Assembly: GCA_964485395.1 (NCBI GenBank)
Contig: CAZAJF010000020.1
Location: 14,365 to 78,364 of the forward strand
Direction of reading: 5' to 3'
Origin: JANNSO01 sp964485395
GTDB lineage: Bacteria; Spirochaetota; Spirochaetia; Treponematales; UBA12059
DNA length: 64,000 nt
Both the position numbers and the translations under genes were made by a program. The first letter of the stretch is position 1; each line of letters starts with the position of its first letter. The notes below the pieces were generated by a model. It had not been told where the DNA came from. It worked only from the letters and a program-made list of their open reading frames with translations, and ran no database searches. Shown in pieces: positions 1-6,541 of the stretch.

Positions 1-1119
1 GCGATACGAGGCCCCGAACCAGTCGGGGTGGAATATGCACGGATACCCCGCTTCGCGAAGCAAAATACATGCATAGGCAAGCGGTTTGAACCAGTACTCC
101 ACCGGCGACTCGAGCGACTGCAGCGGCTGCGTATCGTGGTTGTCCACGAGGGTAACCGTCTTGCAGGGATTGTCCTTCACGAGGCTTGTTTCAAAAAGAT
201 AACGCATATCGTAGTCGGCCTCGCGCGAAGCCTTGTAAAAGGCGAGATGCAAAGGCGCATCGAAAAGGGACATGGTACCATGGGCTTTCTCCAGATACAG
301 TTCCAGGAGCGAACGGTCATAGCTCCAGAATTCACCGACCGTAAACAGTTCCCGTCCGCTCCCCTCGCGTATCGCGTCCAGCCATTCGTGAAAAAAATCG
401 AAGCTGATATGCTTGATGGCATCCAGCCTGAAGCCGTCGATGCCTGTTTCCGCAAGGTACCACAAACCCCAGCGCTTGAGTTCTTCCACCACCTCGCGCT
501 CCGTGAAATCAAGGTCCGCGAACATGAGGTAATCGTAATTCCCCGCTTCCTCGCCTACAAGCGTCTCCCAAGAGGAGTCGCGCTTCATGAATTTGAAGAT
601 CGCCTTCTCGGCGCGGCGCTGATCCCAGTCCACGCCGTCGAAATGCCGGGCCGACCATGTGAACGGTGAATATTTATTATTGCGGCCGGGAAAGGTAAAG
701 CGCGTCCAGGCATCTATGTCTGTCTCGTCGCCGTACTCTATCCTGCGATCACCGGACTGTACGCGCCGCACGCGCACGCTCTCGGTCGCGTCCGCCCCGG
801 CCTTGTGGTTCAGCACGATATCCGCGTACGCCTGCATGCCTTTTCCGTGGCATGCTTTTACCAGCGCTACGTACTCGTCCTTGGTGCCGTACTTGGTGGG
901 GAGGCTCCCTTTCTGGTTAAACTCTCCGAGGTCATATAGATCATAGGGCCCGTAGCCCACGTCAAACGCGCCGCTATTGCCCTTGAACGCGGGCGGCAGC
1001 CACAGGGCTGTAATGCCTGAGTCGCTCAAGCGGGTGGATTCCATCGTGAGCTTCCGCCACAGCGAGGAATCCGGCGGAAGATACCAGTGAAACGACTGTA
1101 GGATCGTACCGTTTACCAT
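1..1119 (-). CDS. Alpha-amylase, GH13 family (C-terminus cut by window edge)
   Basis: The minus strand is open from an ATG at 1119 to the window edge (373 codons). The protein starts MVNGTILQSFHWYLPP, the usual opening of bacterial liquefying or cytoplasmic alpha-amylases. It carries the four GH13 signatures: DIVLNHK, the nucleophile region GFRLDAIKH, the acid/base GEFW and the transition-state stabiliser LVDNHD. There is no signal peptide, so it probably cleaves alpha-1,4-glucans or maltodextrins inside the cell. The start lies 5 bases after the stop of the GGDEF regulator, with a GGAAGG ribosome site inside that gene's end, so the two are likely co-transcribed. The C-terminal beta-sandwich is outside the window. 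Subfamily GH13_5 is my inference from the N-terminal sequence. Confidence 0.93.
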   Translation of the reverse strand, partial: MVNGTILQSFHWYLPPDSSLWRKLTMESTRLSDSGITALWLPPAFKGNSGAFDVGYGPYDLYDLGEFNQKGSLPTKYGTKDEYVALVKACHGKGMQAYADIVLNHKAGADATESVRVRRVQSGDRRIEYGDETDIDAWTRFTFPGRNNKYSPFTWSARHFDGVDWDQRRAEKAIFKFMKRDSSWETLVGEEAGNYDYLMFADLDFTEREVVEELKRWGLWYLAETGIDGFRLDAIKHISFDFFHEWLDAIREGSGRELFTVGEFWSYDRSLLELYLEKAHGTMSLFDAPLHLAFYKASREADYDMRYLFETSLVKDNPCKTVTLVDNHDTQPLQSLESPVEYWFKPLAYACILLREAGYPCIFHPDWFGASYR

Positions 1120-1124
1120 TACTT

Positions 1125-2375
1125 TCAACCTTCCACTCTGTTCTTGCCGCTTTTTTTCGCAGCATACAGGAATTCATCAGCCCGATTTACGAGAGAGCCG
1201 GACTCATCTCCGGGAATCAAGCCGGCTACACCCAAGGAAACCGTTACTCCGGCCTTGCCGTCGGTATCCGTCTCCAGTCGTTCTATCGCACTTCTTAATT
1301 TTTCCGCGGCTATCCGGGCGGAGCCGACGTCCGTTTCGGTCAATACTATTAAAAATTCCTCACCACCGTACCTGCCTGCCAAATCGCCCTTCCGGACCGC
1401 GGACTTGAGGACGCCGGCAACCGAGGCCAAAACCAGGTCACCACCCTGATGGCCGCGCGTATCATTAATTTTTTTAAAATTATCAATGTCGAGCATAATC
1501 ACCGAAAGCTCCCGTTTATACCGTTTCGCCTTCTTTATCTCATCGTCCAGTCGGTCCAGGGAATGCCGGTGGTTGTACAACCCGGTCAAGCCATCGGTAA
1601 TCGCCGCCGCTTCCAGCCGTTGCTTGAGCTGAAAGGAAAGCACGTTTACCTTAAGCCTTGAAATAAGGGCGACGGCATCGAACGGTTTCTGTATGTAGTC
1701 GTTTGCGCCCGCTAGCAGGATACTGGACAAAGGCTTATCCGTGGCAAACTGGGACATGGCAATAATGATGGCGTTGCTTCCCCGCTCGCGAAGCTTGACG
1801 ACGACCTGTTCACCGGTCATCCCCGGCAGAACGATATCGGTGAGGTATATGTCGAACGACTCGGGAGAAGCGAGCAAGTCGAGCGGAGCTTCAAACAAGG
1901 TAACCGATGTAAACGAGTTGAGATGTAAAATTGTGGAGACGATCCTCAAAATGATTTTAGAGTCGTCAAGAACGGCAACCCGAAGATTCCTCATAAAGCG
2001 GGAAAGCTCGTCGCGGGCGGCCAAGGTATCGAAATACCGTTTCATCCTCTGCACATCGATTTCGCTTTTCAGAAGATAATCCACGACTCCAAGAGAAAAA
2101 AGCTGTTCTCGTACAGTAATGGAATCCGTGGACGTGATGACGATAACGGGGATCTCTCGGCTTCCGCCATGATTAATGATCTTAAAAAGCGATTTTACCG
2201 ATCCATCCTTGAGCTCGAGCGATGTAAGAACCAAATCAAAGGGAAAGTCCCGGAGTGCGTCCTTCGCTTCGGAAATAGTGGCGACCGACACCGCGGAATG
2301 CCCGCAATTTTCAATAATATCGCGAATTATCTTTCGAAAAAACTCACTATGATCCAAATGCAGAATATTCAACAT
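1125..2375 (-). CDS. Response regulator with two receiver domains and GGDEF diguanylate cyclase (PleD-like)
   Basis: 416 aa with REC1 at about 1-120, REC2 at about 130-248 and GGDEF at about 255-416. REC2 keeps the acidic pair (Asp137/Asp138), the phospho-acceptor Asp180 and Lys230. REC1 has Ser52 where the acceptor Asp should be, so it is probably not phosphorylated and may serve in dimerisation as in PleD. The output domain has an intact GGEEF at 337-341 and an RxxD inhibitory site at 328-331, so it should make cyclic di-GMP and be feedback-inhibited. It is soluble and needs a separate sensor kinase, which is not in the window. It is followed 5 bases later by the alpha-amylase gene. Domain assignment is firm; the signal is unknown. 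Confidence 0.95.
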   Translation of the reverse strand: MLNILHLDHSEFFRKIIRDIIENCGHSAVSVATISEAKDALRDFPFDLVLTSLELKDGSVKSLFKIINHGGSREIPVIVITSTDSITVREQLFSLGVVDYLLKSEIDVQRMKRYFDTLAARDELSRFMRNLRVAVLDDSKIILRIVSTILHLNSFTSVTLFEAPLDLLASPESFDIYLTDIVLPGMTGEQVVVKLRERGSNAIIIAMSQFATDKPLSSILLAGANDYIQKPFDAVALISRLKVNVLSFQLKQRLEAAAITDGLTGLYNHRHSLDRLDDEIKKAKRYKRELSVIMLDIDNFKKINDTRGHQGGDLVLASVAGVLKSAVRKGDLAGRYGGEEFLIVLTETDVGSARIAAEKLRSAIERLETDTDGKAGVTVSLGVAGLIPGDESGSLVNRADEFLYAAKKSGKNRVEG

Positions 2376-2659
2376 AAGGCATCCTTTTTGTTCATCAGCC
2401 GAGACTCCAAACTTTCGCGCTTGACGATATGGTTGTCAAGCAAATAAGAAATTCACCTTTCGACGAGCTACTTATTGCCGCCCCAACAATTTAGCGGAGA
2501 AAAGTTCCATTGAATAGGTACCAAGAAACCGTCCTAAAAATTCACGTCAGAAACAGGTTTTTTCTTGACATAGTAAAATGAAAATCGAGAGTTCATTCCA
2601 GTAGCGCTATTGGACTATCGACTGCGTCGGCGATACCTGAATTTCAAGAGGAGGACATA

Positions 2660-3409
2660 ATGAACTCATGCATTAAAAGGGCTGCTCCAATCGTATGCGC
2701 AGGTTTGTTATTTTCGGCTTGCACTATGCCCAACGACACGCCGGTTCCAGGGGCAAGCGAAAAGACATCGATAGGTTTCGCCTCATACCTCGCCGATATC
2801 CAAAAAGCAATGCCCACAAAAACTTCCGCCGGTAAAAGCATACTGTCCAAGACGCTTTTGCAGGCAAGCGCAGGCGTATTTCCCTCCAACACTCTGATGT
2901 ATGACGTATGGACCGCTACAAACGTGCCCACCCCGCCGTGGGAACCTAATTTTTCAAGCCCCTCGGGCGATAACTCAATAGTAAATTCCATATTTGGCAT
3001 GGCGTTTCCAAAAGACGGATCAATCTACGGTGAAATCGCCGGCTTGGACAGCGAGCTCGCCCGTCTCAATCAAGAAGTCGCTAATGACAATACCGCCATG
3101 ATGGAAAACGGGGCTACTATTTTGGCTATGCCCAACGGGGCGCAATTACCGATTCCCATGGGAGATGTCGTTACCGTTTATTTGACCGACGGTACGCCGG
3201 TATGGTCATCGGGCGGAATCATTTTCAAGAATGGATACGATATTCAATTCACATATCTAGATGGGTCTTCGTCCGTATCCGAGCATTTTGCGTATTATCG
3301 CGCGTCGAACATTCAGTCTATCGCGTTCGTTAACAACACGGATACCGGCGCAGTTCCGCATCACATCTATTATGGTCTTAAAAAAACCATGGCCAACGGC
3401 GATCTTTAA
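2660..3409 (+). CDS. Lipoprotein, N-terminal part (gene probably split by a nonsense codon)
   Basis: 249 aa preceded by a strong AAGAGGAGG ribosome site. A signal peptide ends in the lipobox LFSAC with Cys21, so this is a secreted lipoprotein. The rest shows no family that I recognise; it is rich in Ser, Thr, Gly and Asn, as in beta-rich surface proteins. The frame closes at TAA 3407-3409 and stays open in the same frame through 3416-3973. The two parts therefore read as one protein of about 437 residues interrupted by one stop; Lys AAA to TAA would be a single change. Either the protein is truncated, the stop is read through, or the base is a sequencing error. There is no obvious promoter beyond a TTGACA at 2565-2570 with no good -10. 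Confidence 0.8.
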   Translation: MNSCIKRAAPIVCAGLLFSACTMPNDTPVPGASEKTSIGFASYLADIQKAMPTKTSAGKSILSKTLLQASAGVFPSNTLMYDVWTATNVPTPPWEPNFSSPSGDNSIVNSIFGMAFPKDGSIYGEIAGLDSELARLNQEVANDNTAMMENGATILAMPNGAQLPIPMGDVVTVYLTDGTPVWSSGGIIFKNGYDIQFTYLDGSSSVSEHFAYYRASNIQSIAFVNNTDTGAVPHHIYYGLKKTMANGDL

Positions 3410-3415
3410 ATCTAT

Positions 3416-3973
3416 ATGAAGATCATTATGTTCAAGACAAATACGACCGGGATGGTAACGGGAGCGGTTTACGAATTCGAGACCAGGGGAACTGCGTATT
3501 TTGCGTTCCGTTCAGGTTCCGGCATACAGGCGAATTCCGGCGATTCCACGGTACAATATAATTGCATAGCCGGTTCTGGTAAGGCAAGCGACCAGTTCGC
3601 GGTACGAAGCGTTACTTTCAAGAATCCATATCTCACGACGACAACTTTCTATAACACCCAAGCAATTTCAATTCCCTCCCAGGACCAGAGCGTATTCGTC
3701 ATCGGCAGTACGCTGCTTCCCCTCTATGGCGGCGTCAACGGCACGAGGATGGTCTATGCGACGCCGGGGAGCGCAGGGACTCCTACCGCGACCACGGATA
3801 TTACCTTTACAAACGGAATAATTGACGGACTGCCGGAAAATACCTACGGCTATGCCGCCACAACCTCGGACTCAAAAATACTCTTGCCCTTGCAAACACC
3901 CATCGGCCTATATTTCAAGGATTCTTCCGCTCATCCCAACGGAGGAGTCGCTGCCTGGACTATCATTCCCTGA
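3416..3973 (+). CDS. C-terminal part of the same lipoprotein, downstream of the in-frame TAA
   Basis: 185 codons in the same reading frame as 2660-3409, beginning only 6 bases after its TAA. It has no signal peptide and no Shine-Dalgarno site of its own: the upstream bases are the end of the first part, and the ATG is simply the first Met after the stop. The sequence runs on in the same style, beta-rich with many Thr, Ser, Gly and Tyr, and ends naturally at TGA before a hairpin terminator. I read it as the stranded second half of one lipoprotein rather than as a separate gene. No family is recognised. Translation on its own is unlikely unless ribosomes re-initiate after the TAA. Confidence 0.55.
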   Translation: MKIIMFKTNTTGMVTGAVYEFETRGTAYFAFRSGSGIQANSGDSTVQYNCIAGSGKASDQFAVRSVTFKNPYLTTTTFYNTQAISIPSQDQSVFVIGSTLLPLYGGVNGTRMVYATPGSAGTPTATTDITFTNGIIDGLPENTYGYAATTSDSKILLPLQTPIGLYFKDSSAHPNGGVAAWTIIP

Positions 3974-3981
3974 TCGCACTC

Positions 3982-4033
3982 GCTTATAAAAAAAGACCCG
4001 GGCGAATAGCCTGGATCTTTTTAGCCCCTAGGG
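3982..4033. repeat. Direct repeat, left copy: terminator plus tRNA-Glu 3' end (putative attachment site)
   Basis: 52 bases nearly identical to 6235-6285 in the same orientation. They contain the hairpin terminator and AGCCCCTAGGG, the 3' end of tRNA-Glu read on the minus strand. The only differences are in the hairpin loop and upper stem. The tRNA match stops at 4033. This is what a site-specific integration at a tRNA 3' end leaves at the far side of an island. Confidence 0.8.
3995..4022 (+). terminator. Rho-independent terminator after the lipoprotein gene
   Basis: The hairpin arms 3995-4003 and 4009-4017 carry one mismatch and are followed by five T on the plus strand. It is a slightly decayed copy of the tRNA-Glu terminator at 6241-6269 and sits 22 bases after the lipoprotein stop codon. 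Confidence 0.6.
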
Positions 4034-4448
4034 ATAGTTTAAAACTTTTTCAGGGAGGTTTTGAACGATTATTGTCATTTAAAGTCGCTCATCTTCGATA
4101 GTAAAAATGTTTTATCAAGTGAAGAAAAGACAGTTTCGCGGAGTGAACTCCTTGAAATCGGTAGAATATACCCACCTAACCGGGGCCTATCAATCTGCAG
4201 ATTATGTTTCTGAATAGGGTTGCAGCCTACAGGATGTGATGCAATTGATTCAAAGGTATATTGACGAAGAGGAATGATGCCTTATAATAATTGTAGAGGG
4301 AGACAGTCTGACCTAAATACAGGGATTACCGAATATAATTATACCTGTAAGTCGTATAATTTTTATGCCTTCAGAAAAGATAAGAAAAAAATATTAGTCT
4401 TTAGCAGATATGGATTACTAATTACTCTATTCGGAAAGGAGTAATGGA
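4034..4448. other. AT-rich intergenic stretch inside the island, no intact gene
   Basis: 415 bases with no long open frame on either strand. A short plus-strand frame near 4136-4216 and another ending near 4276 read like scraps of decayed coding sequence, but I cannot assign them. The last bases hold an AAAGGAG ribosome site for the NHL lipoprotein. No tRNA, CRISPR or transposase motif is seen. Confidence 0.5.
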
Positions 4449-5417
4449 ATGAATACACAGATTAAGAAAACAGTGAACGAAAAGGTATTAAGCATCGTTG
4501 CGGTAATGCTTGGATTAATAGTAAGCCTTAATTGTGCCAGTAATAAAGGTTTACCAAAAAATAGCATAAATGATGATTCAGTCGCAGGTAGATTTGATGC
4601 TCCAAGAAGTCTAGTTATTGATAAGCAAAATAGAATATACGTTAGCGATATGACAAAACACCAAATAGTAAGGCTATTAAGCATATATGATGATGGAGGA
4701 GAAATATTTAAAAATGGATCGCTACCAGAACAGAGACTAAATACTCCGTGTTCATTAGCTGTTGATACCAATAATGTTTTACTAATAATCGATAAAAATA
4801 ATAACAGAATTGTTAAAACTGACAAGTATAGTTGGAGCGAAAGTGAGACCATTGATTTAGCGCAATTTGGAACATATATACCTTTAGGAATTACTTCTGA
4901 CAATAATGGAATCTTGTACATTACAGATATCGGTAATAGCCGTATTATGAAAATTCAAAATGGGAAAGCAGAGACATATGGGAGTAGAGGCCAAGGACAA
5001 GGAAGATTTTTTGTTCCCCGCGCTGTAAGTATAGATTCAGAAGGAAAAATATATATATTGGATTCGGATAATCAAAGAATCGTTCGCCTAAACAATATAA
5101 GTGGTGAAGGATGGATTGAATTCGGTTCAAGAGGAAGTGGAGTAGGCCAATTTGAAGATCCTATAGCAATTTGCTTTGATAAAGAAAAACGAATACTTAT
5201 ATTGGATGCGTGGAATCATAGGATTGTTCGTATCGATAATATGAATGGGGATAATTGGATTTCATATGGCACTGAGGGAGATGATGTAGGTGAATTTTCA
5301 AATCCAATGGGGCTAGCTTTGGATTCTGAGGAAAAAATATATATTTGTGACACAGGGAACAAAAGAATTGTCCGTATTGATGACATACTTGGCAATGGAT
5401 GGATTGATGCTAAATAG
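4449..5417 (+). CDS. NHL-repeat beta-propeller lipoprotein
   Basis: 322 aa. The N-terminus has a basic stretch, a hydrophobic segment and a lipobox VSLNC with Cys29, so it should be a lipid-anchored envelope protein. The rest is built of about five NHL repeats of the form F..P.gl..D..g.iyv.D..n.RIv, for example near residues 48-75, 138-165, 185-213, 232-260 and 279-307. Such propellers bind proteins or ligands and are not usually enzymes. The start is the second of two close ATGs; the first at 4444 is out of frame and closes at once, and AAAGGAG lies 8 bases upstream of 4449. The gene is clearly more AT-rich than its neighbours and lies within the tRNA-Glu island, so transfer is likely. The ligand is unknown. 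Confidence 0.85.
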   Translation: MNTQIKKTVNEKVLSIVAVMLGLIVSLNCASNKGLPKNSINDDSVAGRFDAPRSLVIDKQNRIYVSDMTKHQIVRLLSIYDDGGEIFKNGSLPEQRLNTPCSLAVDTNNVLLIIDKNNNRIVKTDKYSWSESETIDLAQFGTYIPLGITSDNNGILYITDIGNSRIMKIQNGKAETYGSRGQGQGRFFVPRAVSIDSEGKIYILDSDNQRIVRLNNISGEGWIEFGSRGSGVGQFEDPIAICFDKEKRILILDAWNHRIVRIDNMNGDNWISYGTEGDDVGEFSNPMGLALDSEEKIYICDTGNKRIVRIDDILGNGWIDAK

Positions 5418-5437
5418 GACTAAAAATGAGGGGTAGA

Positions 5438-5608
5438 TTAAACTACCAAGTGCAAAGCCTGGAACATGCCATCGATAACCTCCTGGGGTGAACGAAAAGC
5501 AAGGCGTTTCCTGGGTCGGTTCTTGAGTCGTTCGCAGATAGCATCGAGCTTTCGCACTCCAATATAGTCATTAGCATGCCCTTTGGGAATGTATTGACGA
5601 AGTAAGCC
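5438..5608 (-). pseudogene. IS30-family transposase, C-terminal remnant
   Basis: In the minus-strand frame ending at TAA 5438-5440 the 56 codons read GLLRQYIPKGHANDYI and then contain ERLKNRPRKRLAFRSPQEV. This is the conserved C-terminal end of IS30 transposases, including the last part of the DDE catalytic domain. Everything upstream is missing: the frame abuts integrase sequence in another frame at about 5608. No IS30 terminal inverted repeat is recognised. It is a dead insertion-sequence fragment left by a rearrangement inside the island. Confidence 0.85.
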
Positions 5609-6003
5609 AAGGTAAACCGCTCGGCATCCAGTATTGCCCGATCGATATCTGCACCAGTCAATTCCCTGATATCATAGTTACCGAACAGCGGGATGATATA
5701 ATTCTCAATATGGCCTTGGCGGATCCCGAGACTGGCAGGCGTCATCGAGCGCCCCTTCTTGATCTGATCCTGGTACCACGCCCCGGACTCGTCGAAAAAG
5801 CCGGGAGCCATATCAGGGATAAATAAGGGTTTTTCGGGAGCAGAGAGAAGGCGTAATCGGTTACGCTTTGCCCACGCGAAAGCCTTTAACGGATCAGTTT
5901 CAGGTGTCATATGAAATGAGTTTGGGCTCTCCGCGAAACTCACCATATAACGCCTTGTAGTCTGATCAAGACGATATTTTATGTCTTTTATTGGTCTTGG
6001 CAT
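5609..6003 (-). pseudogene. Tyrosine recombinase (phage-type integrase), N-terminal fragment
   Basis: The fragment from Met at 6003 (MPRPIKDIKYRL) covers about 131 codons. It contains the DNA-binding, SAM-like core-binding region of phage or island integrases: basic N-terminus, the stretch AFAWAKRNRLR, then IENYIIPLFGNYDIRELTGA, which matches the usual 'yi.p.fG...l.eit...i' pattern. The catalytic domain (R..HxxR..Y) is absent because the sequence switches into an IS30 transposase tail at about 5608. The open frame runs on to 5443, but those last codons are IS30 DNA read in the wrong frame. It stands at the tRNA end of the island, the usual place for the integrase. It cannot be active. Confidence 0.8.
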
Positions 6004-6061
6004 GCACAAAAAATACATAAAAAGGTGGGTTTCGAAGAGAGTTTCGAGGAGAGAAAATAAA

Positions 6062-6098
6062 AAAACCTTCTGTAATAAGGAATTACAGAAGGTTTTTT
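6062..6098. terminator. Bidirectional hairpin terminator next to the second tRNA-like 3' end
   Basis: The arms 6064-6076 and 6082-6094 pair perfectly around AAGGA, with an A-run before and a T-run after, so it can work on both strands. On the minus strand it directly follows a copy of the tRNA-Glu 3' end (6099-6116), mimicking a tRNA gene followed by its terminator. Confidence 0.75.
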
Positions 6099-6237
6099 AG
6101 CCCCTAGGGGAATCGAGCTTCCAGGCTTCGACTTCCTGTCTCAGCCTTCCAGCCCGTCTACGCGACTCTCGGCGCATCCATGCGCCTCGCGCTCGCCGGC
6201 TCGCGGCGTCGCTCCGTGTTCGATTCCCCTAGGGGCT
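6099..6237. repeat. 139-bp element with 18-bp perfect inverted ends made from tRNA-Glu 3'-end sequence
   Basis: AGCCCCTAGGGGAATCGA at 6099-6116 and its exact reverse complement at 6220-6237 enclose about 100 GC-rich bases. The interior holds further self-complementary segments such as GGCGCAT/ATGCGCC around 6172-6187. On the minus strand the second end is followed by the terminator at 6062-6098, so a transcript would be a closed, highly folded RNA ending at an intrinsic terminator. Part of the inversion is trivial because CCCCTAGGGG is itself a palindrome, but the added AATCGA/TCGATT is not. It could be a MITE-like insertion, a decayed tRNA copy or a small RNA gene; I cannot decide. Confidence 0.55.
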
Positions 6238-6285
6238 TATAAAAAAAGACCCGGGCGAATGCCCGGATCTTTTTAGCCCCTAGGG
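6235..6285. repeat. Direct repeat, right copy: tRNA-Glu 3' end with its terminator
   Basis: 51 bases matching 3982-4033 in the same orientation. This copy belongs to the intact tRNA-Glu gene: the bases after 6274 are the acceptor stem and part of the T arm. It is the putative tRNA-side attachment site of the island. Confidence 0.8.
6241..6269 (-). terminator. Rho-independent terminator of the tRNA-Gln/tRNA-Glu transcript
   Basis: On the minus strand GATCCGGGC and GCCCGGGTC form a 9-bp stem with an ATTC loop, followed by seven T. It starts five bases after the discriminator base of tRNA-Glu. Confidence 0.85.
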
Positions 6286-6345
6286 GAATCGAACCCCTCT
6301 TTAAAGAATGAGAATCTTTTGTCCTAACCGATAGACTAAGGGGCC
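6274..6345 (-). tRNA. tRNA-Glu (anticodon CTC)
   Basis: The minus strand folds as a full cloverleaf. The acceptor stem GGCCCCT pairs with AGGGGCT (first pair G:U) and the discriminator is A. The D stem is GTCT/GGAC. The anticodon stem AAAGA/TCTTT carries the loop TTCTCAT, giving anticodon CTC. The T arm is AGGGG-TTCGATT-CCCCT. The 3' CCA is not encoded. The gene follows tRNA-Gln by 38 bases in the same direction and shares its terminator. Its 3' end is the target of the neighbouring island. Confidence 0.95.
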
Positions 6346-6383
6346 ATTTTCAGAGATGGCGGTAAGTCAGTGATCTCTGCTCG

Positions 6384-6454
6384 TTCCCCAGGGAGGATTT
6401 GAACCCCCACAGACAGAATCAGAATCTGCCGTGCTACCATTACACAACCGGGGA
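6384..6454 (-). tRNA. tRNA-Gln (anticodon CTG)
   Basis: The minus strand gives acceptor TCCCCGG pairing with CTGGGGA, discriminator A, D stem GTGT/GCAC, anticodon stem GCAGA/TCTGT with loop TTCTGAT (anticodon CTG) and T arm GGGGG-TTCAAAT-CCTCC. CCA is not encoded. It is the first gene of a two-tRNA transcript with tRNA-Glu. Confidence 0.94.
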
Positions 6455-6541
6455 ATACGGTCAACGGACTTGAGAATATCTAAAAACGGGGTTCATGTCA
6501 AGCATTTTGGCGGCATCGAGGAATGGAGTCCGAGGGTCGGA

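Larger units (their letters stand above)
3982..6285. mobile_element. Degenerate tRNA-Glu-associated genomic island
   Basis: About 2.3 kb bounded by 51-52 bp direct repeats of the tRNA-Glu 3' end with its terminator. Inside are a visibly AT-rich NHL-repeat lipoprotein, the N-terminal part of a tyrosine-type integrase, the C-terminal tail of an IS30-family transposase and a further tRNA 3'-end copy in an inverted-repeat element. The integrase lacks its catalytic half, so the island cannot excise by itself. The boundaries are an inference from the repeats. Base composition, the tRNA location and the integrase remnant all agree with horizontal acquisition followed by decay. Confidence 0.7.

Noticed and set aside
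28..669. Plus-strand open frame of 213 codons at the left edge
   Set aside because: It lies antisense to the alpha-amylase, whose catalytic motifs are clear on the minus strand; no family or ribosome site.
2565..2580. TTGACA before the lipoprotein gene as a full promoter
   Set aside because: No acceptable -10 box at 16-18 bases; not listed as a feature.
6099..6237. The inverted-repeat element as an integron attC site or SRP/6S RNA
   Set aside because: It lacks the conserved attC core boxes (GTTRRRY type) and the SRP GGAA/GCA tip; no known RNA class fits.
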